A DNA stretch of 64,000 nucleotides from NCBI GenBank assembly GCA_958295695.1, contig OY282363.1:2236225-2300224 (forward strand). The letters are read 5' to 3'. Position 1 is the stretch's first letter. The number at the start of each line of letters is the position of its first letter. Source of the stretch: an uncultured Alphaproteobacteria bacterium. GTDB taxonomy: Bacteria > Pseudomonadota > Alphaproteobacteria > SP197. Of this stretch, positions 34,669 to 44,202 are shown piece by piece. The position numbers and the translations under genes are program-made. The notes under the pieces were generated by a model. That model was not told the DNA's origin. It did no database searches and saw only the letters and a list, made by a program, of their open reading frames with translations.

Positions 34669-36129
34669 CTACCGGTCCGTCTGGTAGTTGGGGGCGTCGC
34701 GCGTCACGGGAACGTCGTGGACATGGCTCTCGCGCAGGCCCGCGTTCGTGATCCGCACGAAGCTGCAGTTCGCGCGCATCGACGCGAGGTCGGCGTTCCC
34801 GGTGTAGCCCATGGACGACCGCAGGCCGCCGACGAGCTGGTGGACGATGTGGCGCACCGGGCCCCTGTAGGCGACGCGGCCCTCGACGCCCTCGGGCACC
34901 ATTTTCACGACGTCGGCGATGTCCTGCTGGAAGTAGCGGTCGGCCGAACCGCGGGCCATCGCGCCCAGCGATCCCATGCCGCGATATTGCTTGTAGGAGC
35001 GTCCGCCGACCAGGAAGACCTCGCCGGGGCTTTCGTCGGTGCCGGCCAGGAGCGAGCCGATCATGGCGGCGCCGGCGCCGCCGGCGATCGCCTTGGCGAA
35101 GTCGCCCGAATACTTGACGCCGCCGTCGGCCACGACCGGCGTGCCGGTCCTGGCCGCCTCCTCGGCGACATCCATGATCGCGGTGAGCTGGGGCACGCCG
35201 ACGCCCGCGACGACGCGCGTGGTGCAGATCGAGCCGGGACCGATGCCGACCTTGACGGCGTCCGCGCCCCGGTCGATCAGGACGCGCGCGCCCTCGGCCG
35301 TCGCCACGTTGCCGGCGATCACCTGGGTGTAGTTCGACCGCTTCTTGATCGCCGCGACCGCGTCGATCACGCCTTGGCTGTGCCCATGGGCCGTGTCGAC
35401 CACGACCACGTCGACGCCGGCGTCGATCGCCGCCTCGGCGCGGACGAGGCCGTCGTCGCCCACGCCGGTCGCGGCGCCGCAGCGCAGGCGGCCTCGCTCG
35501 TCCTTGCAGGCGTCGGGATGGGCCTCGGCCTTCTCGATGTCCTTGACGGTGATGAGCCCGATGCAGCGGTCGTCATCGTCCACCACCAGCACCTTCTCGA
35601 TGCGGCGCCGGTGCAGCAGCTTCTTGGCTTCGTCGCGCCCGACCCCCTCCTTCACCGTGACGAGGTTTTCGGCGGTCATCAGCTCGCGCACCGGCTGGCG
35701 GCGGTCGGTGGCGAACCTGACGTCGCGGTTGGTGAGGATTCCGGCCAGCTTCTCCGATCCCGGCTCGACCACGGGCACGCCCGAGATGTCGTGGGCCGCC
35801 ATCAGGTCGAGCGCGGCCTGGAGCGGCTCCTCGGGCCCGATCGTGAGCGGGTTCACGACCATGCCCGATTCGAACTTCTTGACCCGGCGGACCTCATCGG
35901 CCTGCCGGTCGATGGACATGTTCTTGTGGATCACGCCCAGCCCGCCGTTCTGCGCCATGGCGATCGCCATGGGCCCCTCGGTCACGGTGTCCATGGCGGC
36001 CGAGAGAAGCGGGATGCCGAGTTCGATCGCTCCGGTGAGCCTAGTCCGCGTGCTGACGGCGGCGGGGAGAACCTGCGAGTAGGCGGGGACCAGGGAAACA
36101 TCGTCGAATGTCAGGGCTTCCCGGATCAT
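34669..36129 (-). CDS. guaB: IMP dehydrogenase
   Basis: 486 residues from ATG 36129 ([20 protein letters not shown]). It oxidises IMP to XMP, the step before GuaA. The catalytic Cys is in [15 protein letters not shown], with the flap region RGMGSLGAM, and two CBS domains lie at about residues 95-200 ([20 protein letters not shown]). It is the first gene of guaB-guaA. Confidence 0.97.
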   Translation of the reverse strand: MIREALTFDDVSLVPAYSQVLPAAVSTRTRLTGAIELGIPLLSAAMDTVTEGPMAIAMAQNGGLGVIHKNMSIDRQADEVRRVKKFESGMVVNPLTIGPEEPLQAALDLMAAHDISGVPVVEPGSEKLAGILTNRDVRFATDRRQPVRELMTAENLVTVKEGVGRDEAKKLLHRRRIEKVLVVDDDDRCIGLITVKDIEKAEAHPDACKDERGRLRCGAATGVGDDGLVRAEAAIDAGVDVVVVDTAHGHSQGVIDAVAAIKKRSNYTQVIAGNVATAEGARVLIDRGADAVKVGIGPGSICTTRVVAGVGVPQLTAIMDVAEEAARTGTPVVADGGVKYSGDFAKAIAGGAGAAMIGSLLAGTDESPGEVFLVGGRSYKQYRGMGSLGAMARGSADRYFQQDIADVVKMVPEGVEGRVAYRGPVRHIVHQLVGGLRSSMGYTGNADLASMRANCSFVRITNAGLRESHVHDVPVTRDAPNYQTDR

Positions 36130-36257
36130 CGGCGCCACCTCGGTTTCCTTGAAGTAGCGCGGTCCCCTATCACGAAGGCTGGGGCCGTCCAAGCGCCGCG
36201 GCGGAACGGCTGTGCAAAACCGCCGCGCGGAACCGGCGGCCGGCCGGAACGGACGAC

Positions 36258-36279
36258 GGGGCGGCCCGCGGGCCGCCCC
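36258..36279. terminator. Perfect GC hairpin between the solute-binding gene and guaB
   Basis: A 22-base perfect inverted repeat (GGGGCGGCCCG then its complement) lies 29 bases downstream of the solute-binding protein stop and 128 bases upstream of guaB. No T-run follows on the minus strand, so it would be a non-canonical terminator at best. Confidence 0.4.
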
Positions 36280-36308
36280 TTGAACGGTGACGCGGACGAA
36301 CCCGGAGG

Positions 36309-37457
36309 TCAGAAGCCCGCCTTGACCTCCTCGTACATCCCCTGGAGCTCCGGCTCGTTGCGGATGGTGGCCTGGAAGACGCCGCGGCTGATATAGCCCT
36401 CGACATCGTCGGGCGGCAGGCCGCGCATCTCCAACTCCTCGGCCGAGAAGCCCTTGTAAGTCTCGATGTTGGAATGGCCCATGCCGAAGCTCTCGACCCA
36501 GAACTGGCCGGTGCTGGGCGCCAGGAAGGCGTCGATCAGGTCGTAGGCGCGGTCGATCTTGGCCGGGTCGGCGAACGACATCAGGGTGATGCCGCAGGTG
36601 TACGTCATCGGGCCTTCCTTCGGGTTCATGAAGGCGACCGGGAGGCCCTGCTGCAGCAGGTTGAGCGGGGTCGAGTTCCACGACGCGGCGGCGATCAGTT
36701 CGCCCGAGGCCAGCGCCTGCTCCCAGCTCGTGACGTCGTTGGTGTAGTAGCGCAGCAGCGGACGCTGCTCGACCATGAGCCGCTTGGTGACCTCGACCTC
36801 CTCGGGCGTCATGTCGAAGGGGTCGGCCGCGCCCGAATAGATCGCGGCGACCATGACGCCGTCGATCAGACTGTCGATCATCGACAGGCGGCCGGCGTAT
36901 TTCGGATCCCACAGGATGCCCCAGGTGTGGGTCTCGGGATCGACGTATTCCGGCGCGAGGTCCGTGCGGAACGTCACCGACGTCGTGCCCCACCACGCGC
37001 AGACCATCATCTGCTTGCCGTCGATCAGCGTGTCGGGAACGGTCTGCAGGATGGGCATGACGTCCGGCCAGTTCGACAGGCGGTCGGTGTCGATCGGCTG
37101 GAGGAAACCCAGATCCGACCACTTCTGGACCTTGTAGGAGCACGGCATGGCCACGTCGGGCTGGAAGCCCGCGATCATCTTGGCCTCGGCCTCCTCCTCG
37201 TCGCCGTAGAGCGTGAAGTTCGGCGATTCGCCGTACTTCTCGATGTAGGCCCGATGCATCTCGGGGACTTCGTAGCCGCCCCACGTGTAGCATACGGGAT
37301 GGCCCCCCCCGTCCTGGGCGCGCGCCCCCGGCGCGGCGAGCGGCGCCACGGTCACGCCGAGGCCGACCGACGCCAGACCCGCGTGAAACTCGCGCTTCGA
37401 CAGCCGGCCCATCTTCCAGTGGTCGACGAACCGTTCGACATCGCGTTTGGATTCCAT
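36309..37457 (-). CDS. PotD-type ABC transporter substrate-binding protein, orphan
   Basis: 382 residues. The N terminus carries [20 protein letters not shown] ending ARA, which looks like a Tat-type signal. The mature part belongs to the spermidine/putrescine-binding group (periplasmic): [35 protein letters not shown] and GEPLxAASWNS-like [15 protein letters not shown]. The ATG at 37457 has AGGACAAC upstream. No permease or ATPase gene is next to it, so it is an orphan binding protein or works with components elsewhere. The ligand could be a polyamine, an amino acid or a small peptide. Confidence 0.8.
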   Translation of the reverse strand: MESKRDVERFVDHWKMGRLSKREFHAGLASVGLGVTVAPLAAPGARAQDGGGHPVCYTWGGYEVPEMHRAYIEKYGESPNFTLYGDEEEAEAKMIAGFQPDVAMPCSYKVQKWSDLGFLQPIDTDRLSNWPDVMPILQTVPDTLIDGKQMMVCAWWGTTSVTFRTDLAPEYVDPETHTWGILWDPKYAGRLSMIDSLIDGVMVAAIYSGAADPFDMTPEEVEVTKRLMVEQRPLLRYYTNDVTSWEQALASGELIAAASWNSTPLNLLQQGLPVAFMNPKEGPMTYTCGITLMSFADPAKIDRAYDLIDAFLAPSTGQFWVESFGMGHSNIETYKGFSAEELEMRGLPPDDVEGYISRGVFQATIRNEPELQGMYEEVKAGF

Positions 37458-37575
37458 GAGTTGTCCTCCGGTGCTGGATCCGTTCGGGCGCGGAACGCCC
37501 GTCTCCGCCGGGACTATAGCCCAAGCGGCCGGCCTGACAATGCCGTCGCGCGGAGGCGGCGCATCGAGAACCACC

Positions 37576-37622
37576 CTTCGATACGCGCCCCCGCGGGCCG
37601 CTGCTCAGGGCAAGGGAGGGGT
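37576..37622. repeat. Dispersed intergenic repeat, copy 6
   Basis: CCCTTCGATACGCGCCCCCG followed by CGGGCCGCTGCTCAGGGCAA and GGGAGG, a diverged form of the 11905-11944 module. It overlaps the 3' end of rlmE, whose last residues (PTPPLP) are therefore repeat-derived. Confidence 0.55.
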
Positions 37623-38333
37623 TGGGCCTCGGCCGGATGCGGCGGCCCTTCCACCACCCCGGAAGCCGGTGGCGACGACGTAGATCTCGCGCGAGTCCCG
37701 GCGGCTGGCGTCGGGCTTGGCGTGGACGACCCTGGCGAAGGCGGCCTTGAGCGCGTTCAGGAGGCCGTCGTCGGCGCCGCCGCGCAGCACCTTGGCGACG
37801 AAGGCCCCGCCGGGCTCCAGCAGGGGCGCGGCGACGGCGTAGGCCTCCTCGGCCAGCGCCATGGTCCGCAGGTGGTCGACGGCGCGGTGGCCGGTGGCCG
37901 GCGCGGCCATGTCCGACATGACGAGGGCGGCCTTTCCGGCCAGCGCCCGGCGGACGGCCCGTTGCGTCCCGGCCTCGGCGGCGTCGCCCCTGACGATCTC
38001 GACGCCGTCGATCGGGTCCATGTCGAGGAGATCGACGGCGACGACCGGCGCGCCGCCGGCCGCGGCGGCCGCCACCTGGGACCAGCCGCCCGGCGCGGCG
38101 CCGAGGTCGACGACGCGGCCTCCCTTCCCGAGCAACCCGAACCGCCGGTCGAGCTGGATCAGCTTGTAGGCGGCGCGGGAACGGTATCCCTCGGCGCGCG
38201 CGCCGGCGACGTAAGGGTCGTTGAGTTGGCGGGCGAGCCACCGGGTCGAGGAGGGCTTGCGGCGCCCGGCCGTTCGGACCCGCTGCTTGAGGCCGCGGCC
38301 GGGCGGCCCGTCGGAGCCGCCGCGTCCGGCCAT
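37605..38333 (-). CDS. rlmE: 23S rRNA 2'-O-methyltransferase RlmE (FtsJ/RrmJ)
   Basis: 242 residues from ATG 38333 ([20 protein letters not shown]). It methylates U2552 of 23S rRNA. Visible motifs are [19 protein letters not shown] (catalytic Lys), the SAM loop [15 protein letters not shown], the catalytic Asp in [13 protein letters not shown] and Lys in FVAKVLRGG. Longer in-frame starts upstream add only low-complexity Arg-rich sequence. The region 38334-38580 between it and recQ shows nothing. Confidence 0.94.
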   Translation of the reverse strand: MAGRGGSDGPPGRGLKQRVRTAGRRKPSSTRWLARQLNDPYVAGARAEGYRSRAAYKLIQLDRRFGLLGKGGRVVDLGAAPGGWSQVAAAAAGGAPVVAVDLLDMDPIDGVEIVRGDAAEAGTQRAVRRALAGKAALVMSDMAAPATGHRAVDHLRTMALAEEAYAVAAPLLEPGGAFVAKVLRGGADDGLLNALKAAFARVVHAKPDASRRDSREIYVVATGFRGGGRAAASGRGPTPPLP

Positions 38334-38580
38334 CCCGCTCACCGCGCCGCGCCGGCGGCCGACCGCGGGGCCTGTCGAGGCGCGGGCGGCGCCGCGCCGC
38401 CACCGGTCCGGCCCCGGGCCATCACGCCCGGAAGCGCGCCCTCGCGCCGCCCGCGCCCGTCGCCATACAACCCCACGACCACGGAACCGCCCCCACCGCC
38501 ACAGCGTCGCCTTCCCCATCTACCCCGAAACCGGATGGAAGGGAAACCGCGGCCGGGAGGGCGGGCGCGCGTAACGCCCG

Positions 38581-40428
38581 TCAACGGTATCGGGCGATGA
38601 CGGCGAGGAAGGCGTCGCCGAACCGGGCGAGCTTCGCGGCGCCGACGCCGCGCACCTCCGCGAACGCATCGCGGTCCGCCGGCCTGACGACCGCCAGCTC
38701 GATCAGCGTGGCGTCGTGGAAAACCACATAGGGCGGCACGCCGCGTTCGCGAGCGAGCGCCAGCCGAAGCTCCTTCAGGTCCCGGAGCAGGGCCGGATCG
38801 GCCCGCGCCGCGTCTCCCGTCGCGTCCGGTCGCACCGTCTTTCTCCCGGCCGCGCGCCGCGGCGTCTCCTCCCGGATCCGGATCCCCTGACGCCCGGCGA
38901 GAATATCCCGGCCCCGCGCCGTCGTCCGCAGGCCGCCATGGCCGCCGACGTCGACCTCAAGCACGTGGGACGCGACGAGCTGACGCAGGATCGAACGCCA
39001 GACCTCGGGCTTGCGGCCGGAGCCCGCGCCATGGACCGCGAGGACATCGTGACGAAACCGCGCGATCTTGTCGGTCGCCCTGCCGGTCAGCACGTCGACG
39101 ATGTGGGCGGCGCCGAACCGCTCGCCGGTCCCGACGACCGCTTCGACCGCCTGGCGCGCCGCCTCCGTGCCGTCGGTCACGGTCGGCGGGTCGAGGCAGA
39201 CATCGCAGTTGCCGCAAGCGTCCGCGCGCTCACCGAAGTAGCTCAGGAGCGCCCCGCGCCGGCACTCCACGGCCTCGCAATAGGCCAGCAGCGCATCGAG
39301 CCTGCGGCGGTCCACGCGCTTGCGGTCCTCGCCGGCTCCGCTGTCCTCGATGAAGCGCCGCCGCATGCGGATGTCGTCGAGACCGTAGAACAGCGCGGCG
39401 TCGGCGGGCGCGCCGTCGCGCCCGGCCCGGCCGAGTTCCTGATAGTAGGCCTCGACCGTGGCGGGCAGGTCGACGTGGACGACATAGCGCACGTCCGGCT
39501 TGTCGATCCCCATGCCGAAGGCGATGGTCGCGGTCATCACGATCCCGGGCTCGGTGAGGAAGCGATCGAGCAACACCCTCCGGGCGCCGGCATCGAGACC
39601 GGCATGGTAGGCCAGCGCCTTGTGGCCGGCCCCGGCGAGAACGGCGGCCATCTCCTCGGCCCTTCGCCGGGAGAGGCAGTAGACGACGCCGCACCGACCC
39701 GCCCGCTCGCGGACGAAATCCAGGAGCTGCTTCTTCACGTCGGCCTTCGGCGAGACGGCGAGACGGATGTTGGGCCGGTCGAAGCCGGCGACGATGGGGT
39801 CCACCCGGCCCGGGAACAGGCGGCCCGCGATATCCTCGCGGGTCACCGTGTCGGCCGTGGCGGTGAAGGCGGCGAGCGGGACGCCGGGAAAAACGCCGGC
39901 GAGACCCGTGAGCGCCTCGTACTCGGGGCGGAAGCTGTGGCCCCACTGCGAGATGCAATGGGCCTCGTCGATCACGATCATCGACAGCGGCAGCCTGGCG
40001 AGCGCGGCCAGCATGCGCCCGGTCATCAACCGTTCGGGCGACATGTAGAGCAGCGCGAGCCTGCCCGCGGCGGCGGCGCGCCATGTGGCCACGTTGTCCT
40101 CCCGGCTCAGCGAGGAGTTGATCGTGCCGGCCGCCACGCCCGCGAGCCGGAGCGCCGCCACCTGGTTCTGCATCAGGGCCACCAGCGGCGAGACGACGAC
40201 GGTCAGTCCGCCGCGGACCAGCGCCGGCACCTGGAAACAGAGCGATTTGCCCGCGCCCGTGGGCATGACGACGAGAGCGTGGCGTCCCGCGATCAGGCGG
40301 TCGACCACCTCCTCCTGGCCGGGGCGGAAGGCGTCGAAGCCGAACGTGTCGCGCAGCGCCGCGTGCTTGCCGGCCGCCGGCGGCGCGCCGGATCCGGGTC
40401 CGGAAAGAGAGAGGGAAAGATCGGCCAC
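38581..40428 (-). CDS. recQ: ATP-dependent DNA helicase RecQ
   Basis: 615 residues from GTG 40428 (VADLSLSLSGPGSGAPPAAG). Walker A is VVMPTGAGKSLCFQVPAL, the DEAH box IVIDEAHCISQWGHSFRPEY, and motif VI includes QELGRAGRDG. Zinc Cys residues follow (CRRGALLSYFGERADACGNCDVC), then RQC and a C-terminal HRDC domain (VHDATLIELAVVRPAD-like, AFAEVRGVGAAKLARFGDAF). It unwinds DNA in recombination and fork repair. The frame is open up to 40596 but that part is antisense to tRNA-Gln, so the later start is chosen. Confidence 0.94.
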   Translation of the reverse strand: MADLSLSLSGPGSGAPPAAGKHAALRDTFGFDAFRPGQEEVVDRLIAGRHALVVMPTGAGKSLCFQVPALVRGGLTVVVSPLVALMQNQVAALRLAGVAAGTINSSLSREDNVATWRAAAAGRLALLYMSPERLMTGRMLAALARLPLSMIVIDEAHCISQWGHSFRPEYEALTGLAGVFPGVPLAAFTATADTVTREDIAGRLFPGRVDPIVAGFDRPNIRLAVSPKADVKKQLLDFVRERAGRCGVVYCLSRRRAEEMAAVLAGAGHKALAYHAGLDAGARRVLLDRFLTEPGIVMTATIAFGMGIDKPDVRYVVHVDLPATVEAYYQELGRAGRDGAPADAALFYGLDDIRMRRRFIEDSGAGEDRKRVDRRRLDALLAYCEAVECRRGALLSYFGERADACGNCDVCLDPPTVTDGTEAARQAVEAVVGTGERFGAAHIVDVLTGRATDKIARFRHDVLAVHGAGSGRKPEVWRSILRQLVASHVLEVDVGGHGGLRTTARGRDILAGRQGIRIREETPRRAAGRKTVRPDATGDAARADPALLRDLKELRLALARERGVPPYVVFHDATLIELAVVRPADRDAFAEVRGVGAAKLARFGDAFLAVIARYR

Positions 40429-40521
40429 GTCGACGCCGACCTTAGGGCCGGGCGGCGCCGGCGCAAGGCCGCCTCTGTTGACAGGGTCCCGTCCTCCCCG
40501 GCATAACGCGCGCCTTCGCGC

Positions 40522-40595
40522 TGGGGGATAGTTTAACGGTAGAACCTTCGGCTCTGACCCGAATAGTCCTGGTTCGAATCCAGGTCCCCCAGCCA
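40522..40595 (+). tRNA. tRNA-Gln (anticodon CTG), CCA encoded
   Basis: Acceptor TGGGGGA (40522-40528) pairs with TCCCCCA (40585-40591), followed by G and CCA. The anticodon stem TTCGG/CCGAA closes a 7-base loop CTCTGAC with anticodon CTG. The T arm is CCTGG-TTCGAAT-CCAGG. The D arm contains AGTTTAACGGTAGAA. All arms fold normally. Confidence 0.97.
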
Positions 40596-40674
40596 TCTCC
40601 CCCGACGCCGTTTGCCCGGCGGCGAAACCGCTCTAGGATCGGCCCGTACGAGCCGGGAGCCCTTGGGGGAGACC

Positions 40675-41889
40675 ATGATCCAGACCTACCTGCGCGATCG
40701 CATCGACTGGGAGCAGCCGTTCACGGCCGGGGAATACGCCGACCGCCGGCGCCGCACGCGCGAGGCCATGGCCGCGGCCGGGCTCGACGCGCTCTACGTT
40801 ACCAATCCGGCGGACCTGACCTGGCTCACCGGATACGACATGATCTGGTACCACTTGGAGAACCTGACGGGCCTTCTGGTCAGGGCCGGAAGCGACGGCA
40901 CGCTCTTCTTCGACGGCAAGGCCCACACCACGATCGTCTCGACCACGCCGGAGATCCGGGAGGTCCGCTGGCTCGGCCACGACTCGGTCGAGATCGAATG
41001 CGGCCGGATCGCCGACGCGCTGAAGGGCCATGGCCTGGCCTCGGGCAGGGTGGGCGTCCAGCCTTGGGGGTACGCGCCACACGGCCGGGTCTACGACACG
41101 CTCCGGGGCGTCCTGGAGGCCGGCGGCGCGACGGTGGAGGACCATTCCTTCCTGGTCGAGGAACTGCGCTTCGTGAAGTCGCCGGCCGAGGTCGCCGTGA
41201 TGCGCCGGGCCGCCGCCATCGCCGACGAGGCCATGGCGGCGGCGCGCGACGCCATCGCCGAGGGCGTCATGGAGACCGATTTGGAGGGGGTCGCCGTGGC
41301 GACGATGATGAAGGCGGGCGGCGGCTATCCCGGCATCCGTTCCATGGTGGGTTCGGGCCCGCGCGCCGGCACCCACCACAGCCCGCCCCAGCACCGCCGC
41401 GTCCGCCGGGGCGATCTGGTCTTCATGGATTTCTGCGGCTGCCTGCACCGCTACCACGTCAACATCAACCGCACCTTCTCGCTCGGCGAGCCCGACCCGC
41501 GCTGGACCGATATGATGGAGACGTCGTCGGGCTGCGCGGACGCCGTCGTGGAGGCCTGCAAGCCGGGCGAGCCGCTCTCGAAGGTGCAGGAGGTCGCCGA
41601 CGCCTACATCGACCGGGCGGGGCTGAGACCCTACGTCTGGTTCATCGGCGGCTATTCCCTCGGCGTCGCCGTGCCGCCCGACTGGTGCGGCGGCCACTGG
41701 CTGAGCCCGCGCCACGACCTGGGCGACCGCACGCTCGCTCCCGGCCAGGTGTTCAACCTGGAGAACCAGTTCGACGTCTGGGAGGACTGGCCCGGCGGCT
41801 CCGGCGCCGCCTGGATCGAAAGCTTCCTGGTGACGGAGGACGGGCTGGAGGTCCTCTCGAAGCTGCCGCGGACCATCGTGACGGTGTGA
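40675..41889 (+). CDS. M24-fold (creatinase/prolidase-like) hydrolase lacking metal ligands
   Basis: 404 residues from ATG 40675 (MIQTYLRDRIDWEQPFTAGE), 80 bases after tRNA-Gln. An N-terminal creatinase domain (ALYVTNPADLTWLTGYDMIW) precedes the pita-bread domain (HHSPPQHRRVRRGDLVFMDF). In metal-dependent M24 peptidases the ligands are D, D, H, E, E. Here the second Asp is Asn (YHVNINRTF) and the His site reads GGYSLGVAVPPDW; the two Glu positions (FNLENQFDV, WIESFLVTEDGLE) remain. This pattern fits creatinase-type or ectoine-hydrolase-like members rather than an aminopeptidase. Physiological substrate unknown. Confidence 0.75.
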   Translation: MIQTYLRDRIDWEQPFTAGEYADRRRRTREAMAAAGLDALYVTNPADLTWLTGYDMIWYHLENLTGLLVRAGSDGTLFFDGKAHTTIVSTTPEIREVRWLGHDSVEIECGRIADALKGHGLASGRVGVQPWGYAPHGRVYDTLRGVLEAGGATVEDHSFLVEELRFVKSPAEVAVMRRAAAIADEAMAAARDAIAEGVMETDLEGVAVATMMKAGGGYPGIRSMVGSGPRAGTHHSPPQHRRVRRGDLVFMDFCGCLHRYHVNINRTFSLGEPDPRWTDMMETSSGCADAVVEACKPGEPLSKVQEVADAYIDRAGLRPYVWFIGGYSLGVAVPPDWCGGHWLSPRHDLGDRTLAPGQVFNLENQFDVWEDWPGGSGAAWIESFLVTEDGLEVLSKLPRTIVTV

Positions 41890-41914
41890 GACCGGCGAAC
41901 GGAGAACCGACGTT

Positions 41915-42862
41915 ATGGGCGATCGGACGCTCGGACGTTTGAAGAAGGTCGAGCTCAGAACTGTCTGGAAAAGCGAGGAGACCGGGTTCACCTCATGGCT
42001 CGCGCTTCCGGAGAACCTTGAGGTCCTTGGCGACACTTTGGGTCTCGACCTCGAGCTGCAGAAGCAGGAAAAGCGGGTCGGCCGGTTCCGCGCCGATATC
42101 CTTTGCAAGGACAAGGATACTCTGGTGCTGATAGAGAATCAGTTGGCGCGAACCGACCATACGCATCTGGGTCAACTGCTGACCTATGCCGCTGGCCTGA
42201 AAGCCGTCACCATCGTCTGGCTGGCCAAACCGCCCTTCAGAGATGAGCATCGTGCAGCGCTCGACTGGCTGAATGAAATCACCGCCGAGGACTTCCGTTT
42301 CTTCGGGCTGGAGATCGAGTTATGGAAAATCGGAGATTCTCCCGCCGCGCCGAAGTTCAACATTGTTTCGAAACCGAACGACGGGTCGCGATCCGTGAGG
42401 CGAAGCACTCAAGCGACTGAACCTTCGGAGACGCAACTCGAACAGAAACAGTACTGGACCGAATTTCACAAAAAGCTCGATGCCCTAAGCGGACCAATTG
42501 CCGGCGATCTCAAACCGCAACCGCAGTCGTGGATGGAATACGGCATAGGACAAGGCGGCTTTAAACTCTGGGCCGTCACGAACCGTTTCAAGGGCTGGGT
42601 CCGGGTAGAATGCCACATCTCCGGCGACGACGCAAAAGAGCGCTTCGGTCTTCTTGAACGGCAGCAGGAAGAAATCGAACGAGAACTCGGCTATTCGCTC
42701 GAATGGGAGGAATTGCCGAGCGGCAACGATAGTCGGATCGCACGCTATCTCCACGACGTAAATTTGGAAGACAAGGCGGACTGGCCCCGGCAGCACGAGT
42801 GGCTTGCGCGACATCTGAACGATCTGCATCGTGTCTTTTCCCAGCGTGTGAAGGACTTGTGA
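41915..42862 (+). CDS. DUF4268-type PD-(D/E)XK-like protein
   Basis: 315 residues with GGAGAA ten bases before the ATG. N-terminal half: RFRADILCKDKDTLVLIENQ (Asp61, Glu74, Gln76 in place of the usual Lys) and HLGQLLTYAAGL (QxxxY), a restriction-endonuclease-like core. C-terminal half (residues about 160-315) resembles DUF4268 (YWTEFHKKLDALSGP, YSLEWEELPSGNDSRI, WLARHLNDLHRVF). Such proteins occur alone or near restriction and defence genes. GC content is lower than the neighbours, and the gene ends at a dispersed repeat cluster, so transfer is likely. Activity is not proven. Confidence 0.7.
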   Translation: MGDRTLGRLKKVELRTVWKSEETGFTSWLALPENLEVLGDTLGLDLELQKQEKRVGRFRADILCKDKDTLVLIENQLARTDHTHLGQLLTYAAGLKAVTIVWLAKPPFRDEHRAALDWLNEITAEDFRFFGLEIELWKIGDSPAAPKFNIVSKPNDGSRSVRRSTQATEPSETQLEQKQYWTEFHKKLDALSGPIAGDLKPQPQSWMEYGIGQGGFKLWAVTNRFKGWVRVECHISGDDAKERFGLLERQQEEIERELGYSLEWEELPSGNDSRIARYLHDVNLEDKADWPRQHEWLARHLNDLHRVFSQRVKDL

Positions 42863-42908
42863 GCGGCGTCCGAACGAACCGAACGCGCCGATACGAATCC
42901 GCCCGCCG

Positions 42909-43046
42909 CTCTTCGATACGCGGCCTTCGGCCGCTACCCGGGGCGGGGGAAAATTTCGGGTAGGGCGAAGGCACAAATCCCCTCATCCCGAGTAGCCCCG
43001 AGCTTGTCGAAGGGGTATCGAGAGCCTGCCCCGAGCTTGCCGAAGG
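42909..43046. repeat. Dispersed intergenic repeats, copies 7 and 8
   Basis: CTTCGATACGCGGCCTTCGG then CCGCTACCCGGGGCGGGGG (42910-42950), followed after 27 bases by CCTCATCCCGAGTAGCCCCG, AGCTTGTCGAAGGGGTATCG and a second CCCCGAGCTTGCCGAAGGGG (43027-43046). The two CCCCGAGCTTG(T/C)CGAAGGGG units are tandem near-identical palindromic modules. Confidence 0.65.
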
Positions 43047-43135
43047 GGAGGCCCCCGGACGACGCCGCGGGTTTCCGGGGCCGGGGCGGAAGCCGATCCG
43101 GCGGACCGTCTCGGCGACCGCGTCGCGGCCACCGG

Positions 43136-44134
43136 TCACGCCGTCTCCCAGCTCCTCGCCTCGCCCCGGTAGGACGGGCCCGGATTGCCCCACACCGTGG
43201 TGCGCCACATGTCGCGGCTCACGGCCTGGGCGTCGAACCAGGTCGCCGAATGGATCAGGCAGCGGTTGTCGTAGACGATGAGGTCGCCCCGGTCCCACTC
43301 GTGGGCGTAGGTGAAGCGGTCCCGGGTGAAGTGCTCCATCAGGCGATAGAGCAGCCTCGCGCCCTCGCCGCCGGGGCCGGGCTCCATGCCGACGAACGGG
43401 CCGCGGACCCAGTCCATCTGCTCGCGCTCGCAGAGATAGAGCGCCTTGCGGCCGGTCTCGGGATGGAGGCGCACGACTGGCTGGGCGACGGGGCCGTCCT
43501 TCTCGTTGAGCGGCTTCCTCGGCCTGCCCTGGACGACGTCGTCCTCGCCGTGGCCCGTGAACGGCGCGACATGGAGGCCGTGCAGATCGTCGGCCACGGC
43601 CTTGAGGTCCGGCGGCAGGGCGTCGTAGGCGCCGGCGCCGTCGGCATAGAGCGTCTGGCCCTGCCCCCTGGGCGCGGGTCGGTGGGCGTAGAACAGCGAG
43701 ATGTCCGGCGGCGGGCGGCGGAAGCTCTGGTCGGTGTGCCAGCCGCGCCTGTGGGGGAACCGGATCGGCGGGCCGCCGTCGGGCCGCGTGGGAGGATCGG
43801 GCGGCTCGGGCGGGGCGAAGTTCACCGGCGGCAGGTTGGAGATGCGGACGATCCGGGAATCGTCGGGATGGAGCAGGTTGAGGCGGTTGGTGGTGCGCGC
43901 GTAGTCCTCGACCTCGGCTCCGAACGGGCGCGACAGGCGCACGAGCAGCCCGGGGTCGTCGGAGACGGCCGCGAGCCCCTTGACGAGCAGCAGCCCTCCC
44001 CGGCCGTTCAGGGCCTCCGGCAGGGCGCGCGGACGCGCCTCGGCCGCCTCGACGAAGGCGCGGCCGTCCGCGACCTCGATCAGGCCGCCGAAGGTCGCGC
44101 CGGGAAGCGGGCGGGTCTCGACCGCCTCGGTCAT
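43136..44134 (-). CDS. TauD/TfdA-family Fe(II)/2-oxoglutarate dioxygenase
   Basis: 332 residues from ATG 44134 (MTEAVETRPLPGATFGGLIE). The iron facial triad is visible as His-x-Asp in RRGWHTDQSFRRPPPDIS and the distal His in YDNRCLIHSATWFDAQ. The 2-oxoglutarate Arg is in DMWRTTVWGNPG. Family members hydroxylate taurine, sulfonates, herbicides or carnitine precursors; the substrate is not clear here. The next gene upstream on the same strand is the deacetylase, 68 bases away, so they may form an operon. Confidence 0.88.
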   Translation of the reverse strand: MTEAVETRPLPGATFGGLIEVADGRAFVEAAEARPRALPEALNGRGGLLLVKGLAAVSDDPGLLVRLSRPFGAEVEDYARTTNRLNLLHPDDSRIVRISNLPPVNFAPPEPPDPPTRPDGGPPIRFPHRRGWHTDQSFRRPPPDISLFYAHRPAPRGQGQTLYADGAGAYDALPPDLKAVADDLHGLHVAPFTGHGEDDVVQGRPRKPLNEKDGPVAQPVVRLHPETGRKALYLCEREQMDWVRGPFVGMEPGPGGEGARLLYRLMEHFTRDRFTYAHEWDRGDLIVYDNRCLIHSATWFDAQAVSRDMWRTTVWGNPGPSYRGEARSWETA

Positions 44135-44202
44135 CCCCGGGCCGGTATCGCGCGGTCGTTGGCGTGGCGGGCGTCGTCGGGCCGCCCGGTCCCGGTCGCC
44201 GC

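Noticed and set aside
36258-36279. Classical rho-independent terminator
   Set aside because: The perfect GC hairpin lacks a T-run on either side, so it is listed only with low confidence.
40429-40596. N-terminal extension of recQ (MAGGPGFEPGLFGSEPKVLP) up to 40596
   Set aside because: It is the antisense of tRNA-Gln. This peptide is a well-known artefact of reading through tRNA genes, and RecQ homology begins later.
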